DNA of 51,378 nucleotides, taken from assembly GCA_014804485.1 (NCBI GenBank), contig JAAUZT010000043.1:1-51378 (forward strand), in the 5' to 3' direction. The notes beneath the pieces were generated by a model that saw only the letters and a program-made list of their open reading frames with translations, was not told the DNA's origin and searched no databases. The position numbers were made by a program, and so were the translations under genes. The stretch is from Lachnospiraceae bacterium. Its GTDB lineage: Bacteria > Bacillota > Clostridia > Lachnospirales > Lachnospiraceae. This document shows positions 9,803 to 17,190 of the stretch, one piece after another. Position 1 is the first letter of the stretch. Each line of letters opens with the position of its first letter.

Positions 9803-10579
9803 CTATCCGAGCGCCACATCCAGTATCATCATGATCACAAATCCGGCGGCAGCTCCGATGGTTCCGATATTGCTGTGTTCTCCCACCTGCGATTCAGGTA
9901 TCAGTTCCTCCACCACTACATAGATCATGGCGCCTGCCGCAAAGGCAAGCAGATAGGGAAGCGCAGACACGATCTGCTCGGCAAGCAGTATGGTAAACGC
10001 AGCCGCAACAGGTTCCACAACTCCTGACAGGGAGCCGTAGACAAATGCCCGAAGCTTCGAGATTCCTTCCCCGCGCAGCGGCATGGAGATGATCGCTCCC
10101 TCCGGGAAATTCTGAATGGCGATCCCCAATGCAAGCGCAAATGCTCCCGCCATGGTGATGCCCGCATTGCCCAGGAGTGCGCCCGCAAAAGTCACGCCTA
10201 CGGACATCCCCTCCGGGATATTATGCAGTGTCACCGCAAGGACAAGCATGGTTGTTTTTTTTAAATTAGCTTCTATTCCCTCCGGCTTACTGCTTTCCGG
10301 ATGAAGATGCGGAATCAGACTGTCCAGCGCCAGCAGGAATAATACCCCGCCCAGAAAACCTACGGTTGCGGGAATCCATGCAATTTTACCCTGTTCCTTA
10401 GCCATATCGATGGCCGGAATCAGAAGCGACCATACCGAAGCTGCGATCATCACGCCTGAGGCGAAACCCAGAAGCATTTTCTCCACTTTCAGGTTCATCT
10501 TATTTCTCATGCAAAAAACCATTGCAGACCCAAGTGTCGTTCCGACAAACGGGATCAGCAGTCCCAATGCAAGCTGCAT
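9803..10579 (-). CDS. ZIP family metal transporter
   Basis: A 258-residue membrane protein with about eight helices. The ZIP metal site is clear: HNIPEG at residues 119-124 and NFPEG at 157-161 (the ZupT-like pattern), with a further conserved EE in VVVEELIPES near 223. A short loop with HLHPES at about 91 matches the variable metal-binding loop. ZIP proteins move zinc, iron or manganese into the cytosol; the metal is not decidable here. AAGGTGAT lies before the ATG. Confidence 0.9.
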   Translation of the reverse strand: MQLALGLLIPFVGTTLGSAMVFCMRNKMNLKVEKMLLGFASGVMIAASVWSLLIPAIDMAKEQGKIAWIPATVGFLGGVLFLLALDSLIPHLHPESSKPEGIEANLKKTTMLVLAVTLHNIPEGMSVGVTFAGALLGNAGITMAGAFALALGIAIQNFPEGAIISMPLRGEGISKLRAFVYGSLSGVVEPVAAAFTILLAEQIVSALPYLLAFAAGAMIYVVVEELIPESQVGEHSNIGTIGAAAGFVIMMILDVALG

Positions 10580-10715
10580 ATGATCACCTTACCCTTTCTT
10601 GTGCTTACGACAGTTATTTTATCTTATGCAGCCGGCCGCCGCACGAAGTATGTTCATCTGTCCTTTTGTAATATATTCTGTCCGATCCGCCACAAAGATA
10701 CACACAAATATTTTA

Positions 10716-11540
10716 CTATAAATCAAGTTCGTTCATCCTGCGACGCTTGTCCTCCGCCGAGGTCGTCGTATAGATTCTGGTGGTCTCCATGCTGGAATGC
10801 CCGAGAATATCCGCCAGTTCCGTCAGATTCGAGTATTTCTCCATGTAAGTAATGGCAAAAAGATGCCGGAAGCTGTGCGGATGCGCCTTTTCCCACGGAA
10901 CGCCCGCCCGCTGTGCCAGTCTTACCAGCATCTTATAGACCGCAATCCTGCTGATGGGCTGCCCCTTACTCCCGCGAAAGATCACCCCGTCGTCTATATG
11001 TTCTTCCATACAATATTGCTTCAGGTCGCCGGTCAGTTTGCGCGGCAGATATACATTTCGCCTCTTTCCCTTATTCTCCACCTCGAAACTGCCCTGTCCC
11101 ACCGCCTCCACCGTGCAGCCGGACAATTCGCTGACACGAATCCCCGTTAAGGCCAGCGTTCTCATGATGCAGTAATACTTCTCCTGACCCGTCTGTCTGG
11201 CATATATCATCATTTTGCGGTATTCCGACAGGCTTAAGATATTATCGGGACACTGGGGCTTCTGTACTCTGAGTGCACGCACCGTACACTCCTCATATCC
11301 CGCATAGCGCAGATACCGGTTAAGCGCTATAATTGCCAGATTAACGGTAGCAGTCTTCTTTCCGTCCCGTATAACCGCCTCCTTGTAATTCATGACCTCC
11401 TGCTTTGTCAGTTTACGGCCGTCCAGCCAGATCAGGAAACGTTTCGCATGCAGAAGATAGATTTCCCGTGTCCGCTCGGACAACTCCTCTGCATGCAGAA
11501 ACACTCCGAATCTCTCTAATTCTTTTGTATTGTTTTCCAT
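10716..11540 (-). CDS. tyrosine recombinase (XerC/D-like integrase)
   Basis: A 274-residue recombinase. Residues 5-95 form the SAM-like DNA-binding domain; the catalytic domain (about 105-268) shows Arg in LTGIRVSEL, Lys in NKGKRRNVY, HxxR in HSFRHLF, His in ILGHSS and Tyr in TRIYT. All catalytic residues are present. GGGAGGAG precedes the ATG. No other mobile-element genes or obvious attachment repeats lie next to it, so it may be a chromosomal Xer-type enzyme or a stranded integrase. Confidence 0.9.
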   Translation of the reverse strand: MENNTKELERFGVFLHAEELSERTREIYLLHAKRFLIWLDGRKLTKQEVMNYKEAVIRDGKKTATVNLAIIALNRYLRYAGYEECTVRALRVQKPQCPDNILSLSEYRKMMIYARQTGQEKYYCIMRTLALTGIRVSELSGCTVEAVGQGSFEVENKGKRRNVYLPRKLTGDLKQYCMEEHIDDGVIFRGSKGQPISRIAVYKMLVRLAQRAGVPWEKAHPHSFRHLFAITYMEKYSNLTELADILGHSSMETTRIYTTTSAEDKRRRMNELDL

Positions 11541-11611
11541 TCGTCTCTCCTCCCGTTAAAGTAAGAGAAACGTAACACAACCAAACTACTTTTTACAAAT
11601 ATTACAATAAA

Positions 11612-12028
11612 TTACGGTGACTGCTTTTGCATAAGATCTGACAGCGTAATACTGTCAAAATATTCATTCATCATTTCATAAAATTTCTGCCACATCGGAA
11701 ACGTCCTGCACTCCGCACTCCTGCCGCAGGCCCCCGCCGCGTTCTCCTCCAGACACGCCACCGGTGCGAGATCTCCCTCCGTAAGCCTTAAGATCTCCCA
11801 CACGCTGTACTCCGACGGTCGTCTTGTCAGGCGACAGCCGCCGCCCTTACCCTGGACTCCCTCTATCATGTGGTTTTTCGTCAGAACCGGCAGTATCTTT
11901 TCAAGATATTTTAAGGAGATTCCCTGCCGTGCCGCCACATCCTTCATGGGAATATAACTCTCTCCGCCCTGTTCCGCCAGATCGATCATGACCCGCAGCG
12001 CGTACCTTCCTCTCGTTGATACCATCAT
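11612..12028 (-). CDS. iscR: Rrf2 family regulator, IscR-like
   Basis: A 138-residue Rrf2 winged-helix repressor (STRGRYALRVMIDLA, then GISLKYLEKILPVLTKNHMI as recognition region). Three cysteines, C92, C101 and C107, are placed like the Fe-S ligands of IscR, so it probably senses Fe-S status. The start is the ATG at 12028 (or the adjoining 12025) with AAAGGT upstream; longer versions would run into iscU. It is the last gene of iscS-iscU-iscR, with a 20-base gap. CymR-type cysteine control is the main alternative, but the cysteine set favours IscR. Confidence 0.85.
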   Translation of the reverse strand: MMVSTRGRYALRVMIDLAEQGGESYIPMKDVAARQGISLKYLEKILPVLTKNHMIEGVQGKGGGCRLTRRPSEYSVWEILRLTEGDLAPVACLEENAAGACGRSAECRTFPMWQKFYEMMNEYFDSITLSDLMQKQSP

Positions 12029-12048
12029 AGCAACCGTACCTTTCCCGC

Positions 12049-12483
12049 TTATACATCGCATCCGTGACCACAGCTTGCACAATCAGGGAAAAGCATGTTG
12101 TCATATTCGATATTATTCTTATCATAGTAGTCCTTAAGCGCCGATTTGATCGCTTCTTCCGCCAGCACCGAACAATGCAGCTTATGCGCAGGCAGCCCGT
12201 CAAGCGCTTCCGCTACCGCTTTATTGGTAAGCTGCAGCGCCTCCGCTACGGGCTTGCCCTTAATTAGCTCCGTCGCCATTGAACTGGAGGCGATTGCACT
12301 TCCGCAGCCAAAGGTCTCAAATTTCACGTCGGTAATAATGTCATTGTCTATTTTCAGGTAAATCTTCATAATATCTCCGCATTTGGCGTTCCCCACCTCG
12401 CCGATGCCGTCGGCATCTTCGATCACTCCTACATTGCGGGGATTACGGAAATGATCCATTACCTTGTCACTGTATAAAGCCAT
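12049..12483 (-). CDS. iscU: Fe-S cluster assembly scaffold IscU/NifU-like
   Basis: A 144-residue scaffold that holds nascent Fe-S clusters. The ligands are C35 (AKCGD, with D37), C60 (ETFGCGSAIASSS) and C104 (LHCSVLAEEAI). It is longer than E. coli IscU by a C-terminal tail with C135, C138 and C142 (CASCGHGC), which is a common clostridial variant. It follows iscS by 71 bases and precedes iscR. It receives sulfur from IscS. Confidence 0.95.
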   Translation of the reverse strand: MALYSDKVMDHFRNPRNVGVIEDADGIGEVGNAKCGDIMKIYLKIDNDIITDVKFETFGCGSAIASSSMATELIKGKPVAEALQLTNKAVAEALDGLPAHKLHCSVLAEEAIKSALKDYYDKNNIEYDNMLFPDCASCGHGCDV

Positions 12484-12554
12484 AATTCCATACCTCTCTC
12501 TTCCTTATATTATGATTACACATATTATGCCCGCGTTGCATTTGCCACGCATTA

Positions 12555-13748
12555 CTATTCCGCTGTCACGAACCGCCTCATGCCGTTTAACAGATCACGC
12601 CACACCGGCGATATGCCTCGCAGATACTCCACAGTCTCTTTTACTGCGCAAATCGCATAGTCGATCTCTTCTGCGGTAGTCTCCTCGGAGAGCGTCAACC
12701 GCAGAGAGCCGTGGGCGATCTCGTGTAGTCTTCCGATAGCCAGCAGCACATGGCTCGGATCCAGCGAACCTGATGTGCATGCAGATCCTGAGGAAGCATA
12801 TACCCCTTTATCATCCAGCAGAAGCAGCAAAGATTCTCCCTCGATTCCCTCGAAGCAGAAATTAACGTTACCGGGCAGCCTGCACTCCCCATCTCCGTTC
12901 AGAACGGAATGCGGAATCTCGGACAGCCCTGCAATCAACCGATCGCGCAGCGCGGATATTCTCGCCGCATTGTCGTCAATGTGTCCGCAGGCCTCCGTAA
13001 GTGCTGCTGCCATGCCCATGATCGCCGGAATGTTTTCCGTCCCTGCTCTTCGTCCTCTCTCCTGCATACCGCCCTCGATCAGATTCGTGAGCCTGACGCC
13101 CCGTTTCGCATAGAGCGCACCGATCCCTTTCGGTCCATGGAACTTGTGTGCGGATAACGACAACAGATCAATATTCTGCGCCCTGACATCGATATGCAGA
13201 TGCCCCGCCGCCTGTACCGCATCGGTATGGAACAAGACTCCCTGATCCCGGCATACCGCACCGATTTGCGCAATCGGCTGGATCGTCCCGATCTCGTTGT
13301 TGGCGTACATAATCGTCACCAGACAGGTATCCGGACGTATCGCTTCACTTACCTGCTGTGCCGTAACCAGCCCATTCTCATGTACAGGAAGAAGCGTGAT
13401 CTCGAAGCCCTGTTCCTTCAGTCTATCCAACGTATGCAGCACCGCATGATGCTCGAAGGCGGTGGAAACGATATGGCGCTTCCCCTGCTTCTCCCCGATG
13501 CGTGCTGCGGATATGATCGCCTGATTGTCCGCCTCGCTGCCACCGGAGGTAAAGATGACCTCTTCCGGATCACATGACAGACAGCCTGCTATACGCTCTC
13601 TTGCTGCAATAAGCGCTTCTCCGGCCCGCTGTCCCACAGAATGCAGACTCGACGGATTGCCGTATATCTCATCCATATAGGGCAGCATGGCAGCGATCGC
13701 CGCCCGGCTCATTTTCGTTGTCGCTGCATTGTCCATATATATTTGCAT
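12555..13748 (-). CDS. iscS: cysteine desulfurase
   Basis: A 397-residue PLP enzyme that converts cysteine to alanine and passes persulfide sulfur to IscU. MDNAATT opens the protein, the PLP lysine is K202 in SLSAHKFHGPKG, and the persulfide cysteine is C324 in SSGSACTSG, a long-loop IscS/NifS type. GGGAGGT before the ATG at 13748 fixes the start. It is the first gene of the isc operon and its promoter overlaps a palindrome. Confidence 0.96.
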   Translation of the reverse strand: MQIYMDNAATTKMSRAAIAAMLPYMDEIYGNPSSLHSVGQRAGEALIAARERIAGCLSCDPEEVIFTSGGSEADNQAIISAARIGEKQGKRHIVSTAFEHHAVLHTLDRLKEQGFEITLLPVHENGLVTAQQVSEAIRPDTCLVTIMYANNEIGTIQPIAQIGAVCRDQGVLFHTDAVQAAGHLHIDVRAQNIDLLSLSAHKFHGPKGIGALYAKRGVRLTNLIEGGMQERGRRAGTENIPAIMGMAAALTEACGHIDDNAARISALRDRLIAGLSEIPHSVLNGDGECRLPGNVNFCFEGIEGESLLLLLDDKGVYASSGSACTSGSLDPSHVLLAIGRLHEIAHGSLRLTLSEETTAEEIDYAICAVKETVEYLRGISPVWRDLLNGMRRFVTAE

Positions 13749-13772
13749 GATGTACCTCCCTGCCAGCATTTA

Positions 13773-13801
13773 TTTACCTACCCACTAAGTAGGTAGGTAA
13801 A
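13773..13801 (-). promoter_or_regulatory. palindromic operator at the isc promoter
   Basis: A perfect 10-bp inverted repeat, TTTACCTACC and GGTAGGTAAA, is separated by nine bases. It directly abuts the -10 box of the isc promoter and covers the likely transcription start, an ideal place for repression. The Rrf2 protein encoded in the same operon is the obvious candidate binder; this is inference. Confidence 0.75.
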
Positions 13802-13829
13802 TAGTATCACGAAAGACTCAGCATGTCAA
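13801..13829 (-). promoter_or_regulatory. sigma-A promoter of iscS-iscU-iscR
   Basis: A perfect -35 TTGACA, a 17-base spacer and -10 TACTAT lie about 55-80 bases upstream of the iscS start codon. Confidence 0.8.
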
Positions 13830-13875
13830 GATTCACGATATCTCATTTGCAAGTCTTACTAATGAAGTTGTATTA

Positions 13876-14754
13876 TCATGCGCTCTGCCACAACAGCATA
13901 CTATCCTGAATGGTAACCGCTAACTTCCCGGTATCCTTCAGCCATGAAAGGTAGGAACGCACCGTGCTGCCCACCAGCACATACTGCTCAAAATTCATGG
14001 AAAGGCCGTACCCTATAAACACTTCCTGCAAAATCTTCTCAAAATGCTGCGGTTTTTCACAGATAGACAGAATCCCATCCGCTACCTCATGCACTTTATC
14101 TCTGTTGTAACGGACAAGTTCTTTCAGATCCGTAGCTGCTTCCGCATGAGCCGGAACAAACATGGCGGCTTCCATCCCTTCCACCATATCCAGCGTTTCC
14201 AGATAAGCGCCCACGTCATAGACGAAAGAAACAGCATACTTCTCCAGCGTTTCCCTGCTGCTAATGCAGTCCGCAAGGAATACTACTCCGTCCGGCATAC
14301 GAAAACCAACCATATCAAAGAAATGTCCCGGCAGCGGTATCACTTCTATTTCCTTCGGGAATCCTTCATCTGTAAAGTCCGTCACATCACTTTCCTGCGC
14401 CATCAGAAACTTATGTCGCAAGTCCTTACACGGAAAACCGCCGTAAAGAAAGGACGGCTCCAGTATAGGGTATTGTGTGAAAGCAGCCTCGATACCTGCG
14501 GAATAAACCTTACATCCCGTCTGCCCCTGCAGATAACGGTTACCGCCGATATGATCTGCATTGGAATGGGTATTCAATATGGCGGCAAGGCGCCAGCCGT
14601 TCCGCTCCAGAATCTGTCTGACCTTCCTCCCCGCATCTTTATCATTACCGCTGTCGATCAGATACACATGATCCTGATCCGCTGCATAAACTCCTATCTT
14701 CGCCGGACAATTTATATAATAGCACTTTTCACTGACCTGTACCAATTCGTACAT
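13876..14754 (-). CDS. MBL-fold metallo-hydrolase
   Basis: A 292-residue beta-lactamase-fold hydrolase. The metal motif reads THSNADHIGG (H63, N65, D67, H68): the second histidine of the usual HxHxDH is Asn. Further metal residues are in PLPGHFF and in FLADC, with PAHAEA later. The C-terminal third is helical. The ATG at 14754 is chosen since AGGAG lies nine bases upstream; the GTG two codons earlier is too close to it. Function and substrate are unknown. It is downstream of the DUF3737 gene by about 45 bases. Confidence 0.82.
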   Translation of the reverse strand: MYELVQVSEKCYYINCPAKIGVYAADQDHVYLIDSGNDKDAGRKVRQILERNGWRLAAILNTHSNADHIGGNRYLQGQTGCKVYSAGIEAAFTQYPILEPSFLYGGFPCKDLRHKFLMAQESDVTDFTDEGFPKEIEVIPLPGHFFDMVGFRMPDGVVFLADCISSRETLEKYAVSFVYDVGAYLETLDMVEGMEAAMFVPAHAEAATDLKELVRYNRDKVHEVADGILSICEKPQHFEKILQEVFIGYGLSMNFEQYVLVGSTVRSYLSWLKDTGKLAVTIQDSMLLWQSA

Positions 14755-14798
14755 TTTCACTTTCTCCTATCGGGTCAAAATCACCGTAACCGGAAGCC

Positions 14799-15650
14799 TC
14801 ATGCACAGTTGCACCGCTTCTGTATCACAATCTCGCCCTTGGCCTCCTGATCATCGCGGATGATTTCCTCCACACACGGTACATAAATGTGACCGGATAA
14901 CGGATTTTTAATACTTACTACCGGCGTTGTGATCGTTGCCTCCACATCCGATTTCTCAAAACTCAGATCCGTATCAATCATTTCACAGTTTATGAGCCTT
15001 AAATTCTTGCAATAGCACAGCGGCTGCGTTCCGATAATCCTGCAATTCTCAAATGTAACGTTTTCACAGTACCATGCAAGGTATTCACCTTTGACAACAC
15101 TGTTACGGACAGTTACATTCTTAGCATGCCAGAAAGCATCTTTCGTATCGAAATTGCAATTCTCAAACACAGAATCCTGAATATACTGGAAAGAATATTT
15201 TCCTTTTAACTGCACATTTGTAAAATTAAGCCGCTCAGAGCGCATCATGAAATATTCGCTCTGCACCATGCAGTCTTCCATCCCGATATCCTGCACCGAC
15301 CATCCGAATTCCGGTGAAATGATATCACATCCACGCATTTTCACCCTGCTGCATTCCCGCAATGCCTTGATCCCGTGAAGCATCGTGTCCGTGATCTCAA
15401 TGTCATGAGAATACCACAACGCCGCGCGGCAAAGCTCTGTCATTTCCGAATTCGCAACGGTAAGTCCATTATCGTGCCAGAACGGATATCTGAGATTGAA
15501 AAAACAGTTTGAAACACTAATATCCTCACTTTCTTTCAAAGCACTCTCACCGTCCGCCGGTCCGTCAAAAGCACAGCCATTCAGTGCAATGCCCTTGCTT
15601 CCGTATAAAGCCCGTTCCATATCAAAAGTTTGATTTTCTATCGTTTTCAT
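14799..15650 (-). CDS. DUF3737 family right-handed beta-helix protein
   Basis: A 283-residue protein made of short repeats with a N-C-x-F/I pattern (for example VSNCFFN, FENCNFD, FENCRII, LINCEMI) that stack as a right-handed beta-helix. I recognise the opening IENQTFDMERALYGSKGI as the DUF3737 signature. It has no signal peptide. Biochemical function is unknown. AAAGGAG precedes the ATG. It lies 26 bases after the small gene at 15677 and probably shares its promoter, divergent from the LysR gene. Confidence 0.88.
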   Translation of the reverse strand: MKTIENQTFDMERALYGSKGIALNGCAFDGPADGESALKESEDISVSNCFFNLRYPFWHDNGLTVANSEMTELCRAALWYSHDIEITDTMLHGIKALRECSRVKMRGCDIISPEFGWSVQDIGMEDCMVQSEYFMMRSERLNFTNVQLKGKYSFQYIQDSVFENCNFDTKDAFWHAKNVTVRNSVVKGEYLAWYCENVTFENCRIIGTQPLCYCKNLRLINCEMIDTDLSFEKSDVEATITTPVVSIKNPLSGHIYVPCVEEIIRDDQEAKGEIVIQKRCNCA

Positions 15651-15676
15651 TGAATCAGCTCCTTTTTTCTATTATA

Positions 15677-15973
15677 TCAATTTTTCTGCAACTTTTCCAT
15701 TTTGTATACCAGATAATCGAGGCAGTCTATCCGTTTCTGTTCTTTATGCAGTTCATCCAGTAAAGATCTCCGGTGCACCGCTAACAATTTCAGTCCCTCT
15801 GCTATCTTTTCTGCATGGATATCCTCTACAAACGCTGTAATGACAGCCTTGTCGCACCCTGCGTCCATTAAATTTTGAATAATGGCCTCATCATAGCTGC
15901 TCTCCTTATCCGCACCAGAGTCCATCCATTCATTGTGCGGATATAATTTCCCTCCTATATTTTCACTTCCCAT
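15677..15973 (-). CDS. small conserved helical protein
   Basis: A 98-residue soluble protein. After an N-terminal tail (GGKLYPHNEW) come helices: DEAIIQNLMDAGCDKAVITA and KIAEGLKLLAVHRRSLLDEL, ending in KRIDCLDYLVYKMEKLQ. I do not recognise a named family, though the LLDELHKEQKRIDCLDYLVY end is typical of small clostridial proteins beside LysR regulators. The ATG at 15973 is preferred over an upstream TTG at 16003. It is the first gene of the unit with DUF3737. Confidence 0.7.
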   Translation of the reverse strand: MGSENIGGKLYPHNEWMDSGADKESSYDEAIIQNLMDAGCDKAVITAFVEDIHAEKIAEGLKLLAVHRRSLLDELHKEQKRIDCLDYLVYKMEKLQKN

Positions 15974-16110
15974 CGTCCCATCCCTTTTCTTGTCTATTGT
16001 CAATATCCTGTGCTGCCGGTCAGAATCTCTTGTACATCCAACCTCTCAAATACAGGTTATTTTCGGGATCTTTCCATCAGAAAATGTTATCATATACTTT
16101 TACTTATTTG

Positions 16111-16140
16111 ATTATAACAAGGAGACTTGCATAATAGCAA
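16111..16140 (-). promoter_or_regulatory. promoter for the small gene and DUF3737
   Basis: -35 TTGCTA, an 18-base spacer and a perfect -10 TATAAT point toward 15973. It lies in the divergent region with the LysR gene, where LysR proteins usually bind. Confidence 0.5.
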
Positions 16141-16167
16141 ATACTTATATTATATATTTATCTATGC

Positions 16168-16196
16168 TTGACAGGTATACCCATTCATAGTACGCT
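16168..16196 (+). promoter_or_regulatory. candidate promoter of the LysR gene
   Basis: -35 TTGACA and -10 TACGCT are 17 bases apart, about 60 bases upstream of the LysR start. Confidence 0.45.
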
Positions 16197-16257
16197 GTAT
16201 CTGTCAAATACCACGCGGTTTTTCATATCGTTTTATTGTACTAAAAAGGAGATTTTC

Positions 16258-17136
16258 ATGGAACTCAGAGTTTTACAATATTTTCTTGCAGTCACAAGAG
16301 AACAGAGCATTTCGGGAGCGGCCGAATCCTTACATCTTTCGCAGCCTACGCTTTCCAGACAGCTTAAGGAAATGGAAGATGAATTGGGCAAACAGCTTTT
16401 TATCCGCGGAAACCGCCGCGTCACCTTGACGGAGGAAGGCATGATCCTGCGTAAACGTGCAGAAGAAATCATAGAGCTTGTGAAAAAAGCAGAAGACGAG
16501 ATTTCTTTGTCGGATGAAACCGTTGCCGGTGATATCACGATCGGCGCAGGAGAAACTGACGGTGTCAGACTGCTTACAAAAGCGGCTCAGAAAGTCCAGA
16601 GTGAATACCCGCTGGTCCACTTCCATATCGTGAGTGGAGACAGAACCACTGTTGCAGAAGAAATGGACAAGGGTTTGATTGACTTCGGTCTCTTACTCGG
16701 AGAGATTGATACATCAAAATACGAATATATAAAAATTCCCTACAAAGACAGCTTCGGTGTCTTAATGCGGCGCAATTCTCCGCTTGCCGCCAAAGAAACA
16801 ATTACGCCGCAGGATCTGTTGAATCAGCCGCTGATCCTGTCCAGACAAATGATTCATGACTCGGATTTTCACAGACTTTTTCATTGCGACGTGGAAAAGC
16901 TGAATATAGTGGCAACGTATAACCTTCTTTACAACGGCTCGCTCATGGTGGATGAAGGCATGGGATATGCTGTCTGTTTCGATAAGATCATAAATGTTTC
17001 GGGGGAAAGCAGCCTCTGCTTCCGCCCGCTTGCATCGCAGATGGAAGTCGGGATGAGCCTTGTCTGGAAAAAGTATCAGGTATTCACAAAGGCTGCCGAA
17101 AAATTCCTGTTAACGTGCAGAGAAATGTTGGAATAG
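16258..17136 (+). CDS. LysR family transcriptional regulator
   Basis: A 292-residue LysR protein: an N-terminal winged HTH (AAESLHLSQPTLSRQLKEME, residues 20-40) and a substrate-binding co-inducer domain from about 90 on. AAAGGAG lies six bases before ATG. It is transcribed away from the small gene and DUF3737 and probably controls them. Its last 173 bases are repeated at 19273-19445. Confidence 0.93.
   Translation: MELRVLQYFLAVTREQSISGAAESLHLSQPTLSRQLKEMEDELGKQLFIRGNRRVTLTEEGMILRKRAEEIIELVKKAEDEISLSDETVAGDITIGAGETDGVRLLTKAAQKVQSEYPLVHFHIVSGDRTTVAEEMDKGLIDFGLLLGEIDTSKYEYIKIPYKDSFGVLMRRNSPLAAKETITPQDLLNQPLILSRQMIHDSDFHRLFHCDVEKLNIVATYNLLYNGSLMVDEGMGYAVCFDKIINVSGESSLCFRPLASQMEVGMSLVWKKYQVFTKAAEKFLLTCREMLE
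16957..17129 (+). repeat. direct repeat, copy A (LysR gene end)
   Basis: These 173 bases recur at 19273-19445 in the same orientation with about five mismatches and no gaps. Copy A is inside the intact LysR gene. Confidence 0.95.
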
Positions 17137-17190
17137 CTGGGGGAGTACTCCCTTACAAAACGTAAAATCTCCGCTTCAAATGCCGCTCAT

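Noticed and set aside
14044..14850. Plus-strand frame opposite the MBL gene
   Set aside because: The minus strand carries the metal motif and ribosome binding site; this is its shadow.
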